A stretch of 64,000 nucleotides of DNA from Oegoconia quadripuncta (taxonomy: Eukaryota > Arthropoda > Insecta > Lepidoptera > Autostichidae): the NCBI GenBank assembly GCA_949316235.1, contig OX438758.1, positions 16,379,194 to 16,443,193 of the forward strand, written 5' to 3'. Shown piece after piece: positions 1 to 7,176 of the stretch. The position numbers and the translations under genes were made by a program. The notes below the pieces were generated by a model, which worked only from the letters and a program-made list of their open reading frames with translations, was not told where the DNA came from and did not search any database. Within the stretch, counting starts at the first letter, position 1. Each line of letters opens with the position of its first letter.

Positions 1-747
1 TCGGATCGTATAAGTAGTTTAGAAAGCAGTGAAGAAAGTAGTGAAGAAAATGCTGAAGTAAGCATGGATGCTAACAACATAACTCCGAGTATACATAAAG
101 AGGATCACTTTGACGATACTTATGATGGTGTTAGCGATTTTAGAACACCTGATGAGAGTGTTTGGTCTATGTCATCAGAATTATCTAATGTACCGTTTGG
201 AGTAAGAAAAGACAAAGGCAAATTTTATTTAGGAAATTCACGAGTCTCCGTCACTGAAAACAAAATCACTATAGGGTTAAAACCATACAGAAAAACGCCA
301 GGGCTAGTTGAATTATTGTTTAAAAAATTACCGAATATAAGTCTAATAACAGAAAATGACAAGCGAGATTATAAGACGATGCTTTTGGATACAAATGCAC
401 ATCGTCGAGATTTTGATCCTAATAAACCAATCAAAAGTAATAAAGGTCAAAAGTATCTACATATTATAAGACCTCTATTTCTAAGGTTGATAAAAAACTA
501 TCCAACTTCGGAAACTGTTTCTGAAGGAGCAGGGATGAAAGATAAATCAAATAAAATTAGTTACAAAATACCAACCATGAAGAAATTGAAGAAAAACGTG
601 GATTATCTATATTGGGATGATCCAAATGAATTAGTTGAAAGGTTAAAATTATTACTTGCTTCAAATGAAGCCGGAAATACTGGATTGAATAATGAAATTA
701 TAGCTATAATAGAGGAGTTACGTGAAAATGGTATATTAAATAAATAG
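1..747 (+). CDS. Polinton-associated conserved protein, 5' partial
   Basis: The frame is open to the first base of the window. The 21 codons before the first ATG (64) encode a Ser/Glu-rich acidic stretch, so the true start is probably upstream. From ATG 64 there are 227 residues. The core, roughly residues 45-135, contains a GKFYLG segment, a KTPGLVELLFKK segment and a TNAH segment followed by a basic patch. I recall this arrangement from arthropod proteins that travel with Polintons (a domain of unknown function, DUF8207-like). The C-terminus is helical and charged. No catalytic motif is visible. It is the first of the rightward gene set, followed 78 bases later by the fibre-like gene. Its function is unknown; a virion or DNA-associated role is a guess from context. 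Confidence 0.7.
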   Translation, partial: SDRISSLESSEESSEENAEVSMDANNITPSIHKEDHFDDTYDGVSDFRTPDESVWSMSSELSNVPFGVRKDKGKFYLGNSRVSVTENKITIGLKPYRKTPGLVELLFKKLPNISLITENDKRDYKTMLLDTNAHRRDFDPNKPIKSNKGQKYLHIIRPLFLRLIKNYPTSETVSEGAGMKDKSNKISYKIPTMKKLKKNVDYLYWDDPNELVERLKLLLASNEAGNTGLNNEIIAIIEELRENGILNK

Positions 748-825
748 ATAATAAAAAGCAAGTTTCTTATTTCTTGTGATCATTTCTATTTCTATTGTTG
801 AGTAATGAAGTAGGTACTAGTAGAT

Positions 826-1251
826 ATGAATATCGATAAATTTGGACATCATGTTCATAAACGCATGCGATTGGATGATGTAGTAAATATATCAAACAGA
901 GCATTAGTTAGATCATCCACTGGAGAGTTTGACTTGCACCTAGAAACACTCAAAGGAGTTAAGTGGCCTCTACATGCAGACGATGCTGTAAATAAGGCAT
1001 ATGTAGATGAACAAAATGAAAGCTATTATAGTAAAGAAGAACTGGGCGCTAAATTAAATAATGTCGAAAGTAAGTTATTGGTGAATTTGAGTAAGATGTT
1101 TTATAAGAAAGAAGAAATAGACTTACAAATAAATAATATTAAACTACACTTAGTAGAATACATAAAAGATTACTTAGCAAATATTTATGATCAACTTTTA
1201 TTAAGGCAACGTAATAATGAGCAAGCAACAAGTGGTGAACGAGATTCATAA
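826..1251 (+). CDS. Fibre-like protein with phage-tail-type DAVNKAYVD motif
   Basis: A 141-residue protein. Residues about 45-62 contain a segment ending PLHADDAVNKAYVDEQ. This strongly resembles the repeat found near the bases of phage tail fibres and other trimeric structural proteins, where DAVNKAYVD marks the turn into a fibre shaft. The rest (about 65-130) is charged and heptad-like, with regularly spaced Leu/Ile/Val, and is probably a coiled coil. The last 35 bases overlap the start of the integrase gene in another frame, so compactness is virus-like. I infer a trimeric virion spike or fibre. The motif match is seen directly; the role is inference. Confidence 0.6.
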   Translation: MNIDKFGHHVHKRMRLDDVVNISNRALVRSSTGEFDLHLETLKGVKWPLHADDAVNKAYVDEQNESYYSKEELGAKLNNVESKLLVNLSKMFYKKEEIDLQINNIKLHLVEYIKDYLANIYDQLLLRQRNNEQATSGERDS

Positions 1252-2164
1252 AGGTGCACGAAAAAACTTTGAACGCCGTTGTGTCATTTTAAGAGGTATC
1301 TCTGAATTATGGCAGGCTGATTTGATTGATCTACAACGATTCGGTACATGTAACAAAGGATACAAATATATATTAGTTATAATTGATGCCTTTTCTAAGT
1401 TTGCTTGGGCCGTACCTGTTAAAACTAAAACAAAATGTGAAATAAAGATTGCATTTGAAAATATTTTAAAAAGAGGGAATATACCAGCAAATTTGCAAAC
1501 TGATCTGGGTACAGAATTTTATAATTCAGAATTTAAGGACTTAATGAAAATATATGGAATTAACCACTACTCTACATATTCAGCGAAGAAAGCATCGATT
1601 GTTGAAAGATTGATTAGAACGTTAAAAAATAAGTTATATAAATATTTTAGTCTAGCAGGTAACTACAAGTGGGTCGGTAAACCTTTGAATGATATCGTAT
1701 ACACTTACAATAATACTATGCATAGAGTAATAAAATGTAAACCTAAAGATGTTAGCTATAATAACGAAGCATTAATCAAGAAAAATATTAACATATTCCA
1801 AAACAAAACAATAATAAAAAATAAAAATATATTCAAAGTTGGAGATGTTGTAAGAATTAGTAAATATAAAGCTGATTTTCAAAAAGGTTATACACCTAAT
1901 TGGTCTACAGAATTATTTATAATTAAAAAAATTAATGATACTACTCCTACAACATACACTATTGAAGATCAAAGAAAACAAACAATACTAGGATCATTTT
2001 ACAAAGAGGAACTCCAAAAGACAAAGTGTCCTAATGTATATTTAATAGAAAAGGTTTTAAAGAGAAAGGGAAATAAACTTTTCGTAAAATGGCTTGGGTT
2101 AAGTACAAATGAAAATAGTTGGATAGATAAAAATACTGTTGTGAAAAATCCTACCAATATATAA
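1217..2164 (+). CDS. INT: Polinton integrase (DDE, chromodomain)
   Basis: A 315-residue retroviral-type integrase that would insert the element into chromosomal DNA in the nucleus. The rve core begins at LWQADLIDL. Candidate catalytic residues are D35 (WQAD), D96 (QTDLGTEF) and E130 (KASIVER); the D-to-E spacing matches other Polinton integrases as I remember them. The opening EIHKGARKNF segment also fits the family, which supports the ATG at 1217. The C-terminal 40 residues form a chromodomain (EKVLKRKG...VKWLG...NSWI), known in Polinton integrases as a chromatin-targeting module. No stop or frameshift interrupts it, and length is normal. The gene overlaps its upstream neighbour by 35 bases and lies 39 bases before the PLA2 gene. 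Confidence 0.93.
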   Translation: MSKQQVVNEIHKGARKNFERRCVILRGISELWQADLIDLQRFGTCNKGYKYILVIIDAFSKFAWAVPVKTKTKCEIKIAFENILKRGNIPANLQTDLGTEFYNSEFKDLMKIYGINHYSTYSAKKASIVERLIRTLKNKLYKYFSLAGNYKWVGKPLNDIVYTYNNTMHRVIKCKPKDVSYNNEALIKKNINIFQNKTIIKNKNIFKVGDVVRISKYKADFQKGYTPNWSTELFIIKKINDTTPTTYTIEDQRKQTILGSFYKEELQKTKCPNVYLIEKVLKRKGNKLFVKWLGLSTNENSWIDKNTVVKNPTNI

Positions 2165-2203
2165 TAACGAACAATATTATTTCGATTCACAATTTCCTTA
2201 GTA

Positions 2204-2932
2204 ATGCAGGGAAGCGGACTTGTTAATAATATTATAAATAATTTACCATTCGAATTACATTTACCTGGTTACAACTACTGTGGTCCCGGGACAAGATTAA
2301 AACAACGTTTATTAAGAGGTGACAAAGGAATTAATAAATTGGACGATGCTTGCATGCAGCACGATATAGCATATTCCAAATACTCTAATTTAACAGATCG
2401 ACATACAGCAGACTTACAATTATTAAATATGGCAAAAAAACGATTGAAATCAAACGATTCAACTAGAGGGGAAAAGTTAGCATCATGGCTTGTTAATAAA
2501 GTAATGAAATCAAAATTGAAAGTAGGTGCTGGTTGTAAAAAATTTAAAAAAATTGTTACTAAAATACGCTCTAAATTGAAAAAACAAAGACCAAAAGATA
2601 CTAAAGCAGCTATAAACTACGCATACTCAGTAGCTAAAAAACTGCTGCCTAAAAAATGTAAAATTCGTTTGCCTCGTGTAATTCCTGTACCAAAAACTGG
2701 AGGTATATTACCTTTGATCCCTATATTTGCGGGATTATCGGCTTTAGGAACTTTGGCTGGTGGCGCGGCTGGCATTGCTAAAGCAGTAAATGACTATAAA
2801 TCTGCTAAAGAAAATTTAAATGAATCTCAACGTCATAATAAAATGATGGAATCCATCGCTTTAGGAAAAGGTTTATATCTAAGACCATACAAAAAAGGAA
2901 GTGGATTATTTATACTGTCTACAAAAAACTAA
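2204..2932 (+). CDS. PLA2-domain virion protein
   Basis: A 242-residue protein. Residues 21-57 carry the parvovirus VP1-type secreted phospholipase A2 signature: the calcium-loop YNYCGPGT followed by the catalytic pair H53-D54 in CMQHDIAYSKY. In parvoviruses this domain breaches the endosomal membrane after uptake; adintovirus-like Polintons are known to carry related domains. The middle is very basic (Lys-rich, about residues 85-150). Around residues 166-195 is a hydrophobic Gly/Ala-rich segment (IFAGLSALGTLAGGAAG) that could be membrane-active or capsid-bound. The basic centre also fits a DNA-associated core protein. The gene ends ACA AAA AAC TAA, a possible -1 frameshift site leading into the protease frame. 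Confidence 0.88.
   Translation: MQGSGLVNNIINNLPFELHLPGYNYCGPGTRLKQRLLRGDKGINKLDDACMQHDIAYSKYSNLTDRHTADLQLLNMAKKRLKSNDSTRGEKLASWLVNKVMKSKLKVGAGCKKFKKIVTKIRSKLKKQRPKDTKAAINYAYSVAKKLLPKKCKIRLPRVIPVPKTGGILPLIPIFAGLSALGTLAGGAAGIAKAVNDYKSAKENLNESQRHNKMMESIALGKGLYLRPYKKGSGLFILSTKN
2923..2929 (+). promoter_or_regulatory. Candidate -1 ribosomal frameshift slippery site A_AAA_AAC
   Basis: In the reading frame of the PLA2 gene the last codons are ACA AAA AAC TAA, giving the canonical X_XXY_YYZ heptamer directly before the stop. A -1 slip continues in exactly the frame of the protease, which is open from 2842 to its stop at 3306. The same heptamer is used between gag and pro in some retroviruses. I could not fold the downstream 60 bases to test for a stimulatory structure. 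Confidence 0.6.
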
Positions 2933-3306
2933 AAAGAAGGCTACCCAACCGTGCACTTAGTAACATAGATATACAAACGTATGCTCATAAAGTAATTCCT
3001 CATTTTAGAGGAGTTTTTATGAGAGATGAATTACCAAAAAGACCGAAAAAAATTGAGTGCGCTATCGTTAACTTAGATTCTTCTAAGAATGAGGGAACTC
3101 ATTGGGTAGCCTATGTAAAAGTAAATGAATATTGCGAATATTTTGACAGCTTTGGAGATCTCAAACCACCATTTGAGTTGATAAAATATTTTGGAAATTG
3201 TGACATTTACTATAATTATAAGAGATATCAGAATTTTAATTCAATAAAATGTGGACATTTATGTTTAAAATATTTGGAGAACTTTTGGCGTTATAGTTTA
3301 AATTGA
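2929..3306 (+). CDS. PRO: Adenain-like cysteine protease, probably made by frameshifting
   Basis: Adenovirus-type maturation protease that would cleave virion precursors. The triad is visible: His in GTHWVAY, Asp in YFDSFG, a Gln-containing segment (YQNFN), and the nucleophile Cys in IKCGHLC. The first ATG in frame (3019) falls inside the conserved segment FRGVFMRDELP, so starting there would remove about 30 conserved-looking residues. Upstream codons from 2929 are open and look like the normal N-terminus, but contain no ATG back to the stop at 2839-2841. Expression as a -1 frameshift product of the PLA2 gene is therefore the best fit. An unseen splice is the alternative. Length is close to a minimal adenain. 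No damage is seen. Confidence 0.8.
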   Translation, partial: LKRRLPNRALSNIDIQTYAHKVIPHFRGVFMRDELPKRPKKIECAIVNLDSSKNEGTHWVAYVKVNEYCEYFDSFGDLKPPFELIKYFGNCDIYYNYKRYQNFNSIKCGHLCLKYLENFWRYSLN

Positions 3307-3338
3307 TGTGATTTATTAGTGAGAGGATCAGTAACATC

Positions 3339-4010
3339 ATGGCTTTCACACTATCTGTATCGGCTACTTCGTCACATCTACAAACAAACTATACACCTGC
3401 TTTGGAATTGGAAAGCGAATATGAATGTGGTCTGTTATATTTCTCTACTTTCAATTCCATACCAAATATTGATAACAAAAATAACAAATTTCATTACAGT
3501 GAAAATGAAATAATAAATATACCAGAAGGCTCTTATGAGCTTCACGATATTGGTGATTACTTGAAAGAACATATTAAAGATTGTGAATTTCATTTAACAT
3601 GTAATAATAATACCTTAAGAACTTCTATATTTTGTTCAAAAGATATACATTTTGAGACAAATAGATCAATAGGTAGAACGTTAGGTTTTGGAAAAGAAAT
3701 TCTTGCAGCCAATATATTACATGAATCTCGTTACCCAGTGAGCATTCTTTCAACAGCCGTCCTCAGGATAGAATGTGATATAGTTGGGGGATCGTTTGTG
3801 AATGGGCAGCCGAGTCATATCATACACGAGTTCGCACCAAACGTTCCACCAGGTTATAGGATAATAGAGATTCCTAAAAACATTATTTATTTTCCTATTA
3901 ATCAAAAAAGTATTAATTGCATCAATATCCGAATTTTAGACCTGAATAACAATTTGGTTAATATTCGAAACGAAGAAGTACAACTATATTTGCACTTTAA
4001 AAGAAAATGA
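3339..4010 (+). CDS. Penton-like minor capsid protein
   Basis: A 223-residue protein between protease and hexon-like genes, the usual place for the single jelly-roll penton of Polintons. It is beta-rich, with alternating hydrophobic residues. It has a late segment FAPNVPPGYRIIEIP followed by INQKSINCINIRILD and a C-terminal LYLHFKRK, which recalls Polinton/adintovirus pentons. It would occupy capsid vertices. No catalytic motif is expected or seen. The stop TGA overlaps the ATG of the next small gene as ATGA (4007-4010). The assignment rests on position and general resemblance rather than a decisive motif. Confidence 0.68.
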   Translation: MAFTLSVSATSSHLQTNYTPALELESEYECGLLYFSTFNSIPNIDNKNNKFHYSENEIINIPEGSYELHDIGDYLKEHIKDCEFHLTCNNNTLRTSIFCSKDIHFETNRSIGRTLGFGKEILAANILHESRYPVSILSTAVLRIECDIVGGSFVNGQPSHIIHEFAPNVPPGYRIIEIPKNIIYFPINQKSINCINIRILDLNNNLVNIRNEEVQLYLHFKRK

Positions 4011-4192
4011 TTGTTTTCAATAAAAGCATACCTACATCTGCTCCTGATATCAGTATAAACTGTGTTGGCGAGAAAACAGCACCTCGTCTAACCGATAAAT
4101 CAAAGCAGACTGTACCGGGAAAAAAACGAAATAAGAAAAAACTTACAAAGAAAAATAGAGATTTCCTTAAGTTAATTGGGTTACTAAAATGA
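4007..4192 (+). CDS. 61-residue basic protein between penton and hexon genes
   Basis: A tiny gene whose ATG overlaps the penton stop (ATGA, 4007-4010) and whose stop overlaps the hexon ATG (ATGA, 4189-4192). Such double four-base overlaps are unlikely by chance and suggest termination-reinitiation coupling. The product has an ordinary N-terminal half, then a Lys/Arg-rich run (KKRNKKKLTKKNRDFL) and a short hydrophobic tail (LKLIGLLK). By composition it could be a DNA-condensing core peptide, like the small basic core proteins of adenoviruses, or a capsid cement peptide. Function is inferred only. Confidence 0.65.
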   Translation: MIVFNKSIPTSAPDISINCVGEKTAPRLTDKSKQTVPGKKRNKKKLTKKNRDFLKLIGLLK

Positions 4193-5400
4193 GTATCCTC
4201 GATGTGACAACGCCACTTGTCTACGACAACGCTATCGAGAGTTATGAATATCATTCGTACAAGCCCTACGTTACAAGTTTCAAGCAAAATGATGAGATAC
4301 GTATACCTATCAATCAACAAGACCTGTATGTGTTACCTTCTGCTAGTACATTATATATAGAAGGTGAAGTAAAAGTACAAAATAGAGAAACTAAGCAGAA
4401 TGTTAGCTCATTCCAATTTACTAACAACCCAATACTTTTTCTTTTCCAAGACATTCGTTATGAATTGAATGGGATAGAAATAGATAGAGTGAAAAATGCT
4501 GGTATAACAACTACAATGAAATCATTTCTATCATTAACTGAAAGTGAAGCAAGAGTATCTAAATGTTGGGGTTGGGATATCGATGGAACAAAATCCAATA
4601 GAGGAAACTTCTCAGTGTCTATACCATTAAATAAGATCTTAGGTTTTGCAGAGGATTATAATAAAATTATTATCAATTGCAAACATGAATTAGTTTTCTT
4701 ACGAAATAATACAAATTTAAACTCGTTACTACTGAATACGGGAGAGTTTTTGGAAAATATTGAAATTAATAAGATAGTTTGGCGCATGCCACATGTTAAA
4801 GTGTCGGATCGTGAAAAAATTAATCTTTTACGTTACTTAGATAAAGACCGATCGTTAAATCTAATATTTAGAAATTGGGATCTTTATGAATATCCCTTAC
4901 TTCCATCAACAATGAAACATTCATGGGCTATAAAGACAACTTCTCAAATAGAAAAACCAAGATATGTTATACTAGGCTTACAAACCGCTCGCAAAAATCA
5001 AGCTGGAAAAGATATGTCACAGTTTGATCACTGTAATTTACGTAATGTTAAGGTGTTTCTGAATTCTACTTATTTTCCATATGAGAACTTAAATGTAGAC
5101 TTTGATAATAATAATTATGCTTTATTATATGAACAATATACAAAATTTCAACAGTCTTATTACGGACGCAGGTCGGATCCGTTGTTGAATTTCAAAGATT
5201 ATAAAGCGAAAGGCCCATTATATGTAATTGATTGTTCTCGTCAAGTTGACAATTTAAAAGCAGGTGGACCAATTGATGTTCGGCTTGAAATTGAATGTGA
5301 TATACCTTTTCCCAGCGAAACGGTAGCTTATTGTTTAATTTTGAATGATTGTATTTATGAATACAAACCTTTAAGTAATCTAGTGAAGAAAATATCGTGA
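4189..5400 (+). CDS. MCP: Hexon-like major capsid protein
   Basis: A 403-residue protein, the largest in the rightward set. It is beta-rich and begins with a short Asp/Tyr-containing arm. Short motifs include SASTLYIEGEV, PILFLFQDIRYELNG, a Trp-rich KCWGWDIDG turn, and a C-terminal half with PRYVILGLQTAR and DVRLEIECDIPFP. That two-lobed layout fits a double jelly-roll capsid protein, and its position after the penton gene matches adintovirus/Polinton order. It is somewhat short for the family as I remember it. It ends three bases before the next ATG. No interruption is seen. The identification is by context and fold-like composition, not a sequence match I can prove. Confidence 0.68.
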   Translation: MSILDVTTPLVYDNAIESYEYHSYKPYVTSFKQNDEIRIPINQQDLYVLPSASTLYIEGEVKVQNRETKQNVSSFQFTNNPILFLFQDIRYELNGIEIDRVKNAGITTTMKSFLSLTESEARVSKCWGWDIDGTKSNRGNFSVSIPLNKILGFAEDYNKIIINCKHELVFLRNNTNLNSLLLNTGEFLENIEINKIVWRMPHVKVSDREKINLLRYLDKDRSLNLIFRNWDLYEYPLLPSTMKHSWAIKTTSQIEKPRYVILGLQTARKNQAGKDMSQFDHCNLRNVKVFLNSTYFPYENLNVDFDNNNYALLYEQYTKFQQSYYGRRSDPLLNFKDYKAKGPLYVIDCSRQVDNLKAGGPIDVRLEIECDIPFPSETVAYCLILNDCIYEYKPLSNLVKKIS

Positions 5401-5403
5401 GGT

Positions 5404-5889
5404 ATGGATACAAACACTATTATTGTAGATGTGCAGGGTTTCAAGGATCGTAACAATAATTTAGTTGTTAAAGAATTAGCTATAGCTACTGCAGAATACA
5501 CTCAAACTTATCTTGTTAAACCACCATACCCTTTTCATTATTTAAAAATGCATGAAAGAAAGCAAGTCATATGGATAGAAAACAATCGAGGTATCTATTG
5601 GAATGAAGGTTTGATTGGTCACAATGACTTTAAAAGAAGCATTAAATATATTTTAGAAAATAAAAAAATATTTGTTAAGGGTCATGAAAAGGTTAAGTGG
5701 ATAAAGGACTTGAATTCTAATTGCAACGTATTGGATTTAGCAGAAAAAGGGTGTCCAAATTTAGAATCCTTGTATAGCACTTTTATTAAGGATAAAACTA
5801 GTTTTAATTGTTTTTCTCATAAAAGATATTGTGCTTTAAAAAATGTAATTTGTTTAAAAAAATGGTTTTGTAATAATTATAAGGTTTAA
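5404..5889 (+). CDS. DVxGF-type protein, possibly RNase H/DnaQ-fold
   Basis: A 161-residue protein starting three bases after the capsid gene. It opens with TIIVDVQGFKDRNNNLVVKELAI, a hydrophobic strand ending in an acidic residue and then a second strand. This resembles the first motif of DnaQ-like exonucleases (DxE), with Gln in the Glu position. Further on are YVKGHEKVKWI-like (FVKGHEKVKWIKDL), a CPNLESL segment and a C-terminal Cys/His cluster (CFSHKRYC). I recall closely similar proteins scattered in insect genomes without assigned function. An inactive or divergent nuclease fold is possible. It closes the rightward set and is followed by a polyadenylation-like AATAAATAAA. Confidence 0.6.
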   Translation: MDTNTIIVDVQGFKDRNNNLVVKELAIATAEYTQTYLVKPPYPFHYLKMHERKQVIWIENNRGIYWNEGLIGHNDFKRSIKYILENKKIFVKGHEKVKWIKDLNSNCNVLDLAEKGCPNLESLYSTFIKDKTSFNCFSHKRYCALKNVICLKKWFCNNYKV

Positions 5890-5900
5890 ACTTAGGAAAG

Positions 5901-5910
5901 AATAAATAAA
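5901..5910 (+). terminator. Polyadenylation signal AATAAATAAA after the rightward Polinton genes
   Basis: Two overlapping AATAAA hexamers begin 12 bases after the last stop of the rightward gene set. They are followed by a T-rich stretch, as expected for a eukaryotic 3' end. Confidence 0.5.
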
Positions 5911-6086
5911 AATGCTTGTTAATTTTATATTGGATGTTTTATTTTAGTTTTTCTCACAAAATACAAAAAATCCTCATTATTTATCTATTATTATACACAC
6001 ATATTCAAATTATATTAAAATGGATTATATACAAATATACAAATTTTTACACTTAAAGTTCATTCACCTCATATTTATTTTTACAC

Positions 6087-6524
6087 TTAAAGTTCATTTC
6101 CACTTATTTTTTTTGATATTTTGTTCAACAAGCTGTGAGTCTGATCCATGATCTCATCATATGAGTCCACTACGACGTACTGTGCACTGATCACTGCGGT
6201 ATCGTTGTCACCATCAATTATTTGTGAAGATTCGTTATTTATGTCAAACACTTTTATCTTTATAAGTCTACACCCACGTTTTTCTGATTTTGTTTTCATG
6301 TAAGATAGATCAATTTTAGTGATCTTTCTCGTCAATGTTTTATTAGGTGTAACTTGCTTCAATTTCTTATTCTTCATTTTCTTATTGGTATCGGGAAGAG
6401 GTCGGTTTGCGAGTTCGGGATAATCTTCTTCGAAGTTTGCCAGCATGTCCTGACCATGTGCAAGGTTTTCCATGTCATCCACAGGTCCTTCACAGAACGC
6501 GTACATGATAATAATAAAATACAA
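6087..6524 (-). CDS. Unrecognised Polinton protein
   Basis: A 145-residue leftward frame between the rightward gene set and the polymerase. The first 17 residues are hydrophobic and unlike the rest, so the true start may be the Met of MENLAHGQ (about 6473). The remainder has an acidic N-terminal part (NFEEDYPEL), a Lys-rich middle (KKMKNKKLKQ) and a mixed C-terminal half with short hydrophobic strands (IKVFDI, AQYVVVDSYDEIM). I see no known motif. It converges on the DVxGF gene and is transcribed in the same direction as the polymerase. It is probably real because of its length in AT-rich DNA, but this is unproven. Confidence 0.5.
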   Translation of the reverse strand: MYFIIIMYAFCEGPVDDMENLAHGQDMLANFEEDYPELANRPLPDTNKKMKNKKLKQVTPNKTLTRKITKIDLSYMKTKSEKRGCRLIKIKVFDINNESSQIIDGDNDTAVISAQYVVVDSYDEIMDQTHSLLNKISKKISGNEL

Positions 6525-7176
6525 TAATTTACTTTTCTAATATGAAGCACGTCTATTTCGTTGCAATTGTACTGTGATAATGATGTCAGAAAATTGCGCC
6601 TATACCTACATTGTAATTTGAACTGACACTGATTGCATAACTAGCTACACGTGTGTAACTATTTGAAACTTGTTAAAACATGATTTTACTACGTGTCACA
6701 GATTTATAATTTAATACTATTGATTATACCTGTGACGTATTAATAAACTTGAATATGATTATTTTATATTTGTATAGCTATGTAATTTATCAAAGTGTTG
6801 GGATTTAAGGCAATTGAAATAAAATACGAAACTCATTTCCTCATATTTATTGCGCAAACCTATAATTTCGTTTACTTACAATTTACTTAAATTATTTAAC
6901 ATTCTTTGTTAAAACTTATGAATTCTACATAAAATTCATACTCAAATTACTTACTAATTTAACATAATAACTGAGAAGTAAATAATAGTATTATTATTAT
7001 AGATATTTTATGAGATATTGTTAAGAATATTTAATAGCAGGCACTATTCCTATCCTCAACCTGCTCTGTACATACTCCTCCTTACTTCCCCTCTCTACCA
7101 ATATTGTGCTCTCAGAGTCAGGCAGAGACCGTATGACCGCCGGGTGAGCTACGATAATAATATTATATTTCAATAA
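6525..7176. other. Non-coding gap inside Polinton
   Basis: AT-rich DNA with no open frame of note. A GC-richer patch with CCTCC and CCGGGTGAG runs lies at about 7040-7150. It separates the small leftward gene from the polymerase 3' end and could hold the small gene's promoter. I see no repeat or clear signal. Confidence 0.4.

Noticed and set aside
1999..2190. Minus-strand 63-residue frame
   Set aside because: It lies wholly over the integrase chromodomain on the opposite strand.
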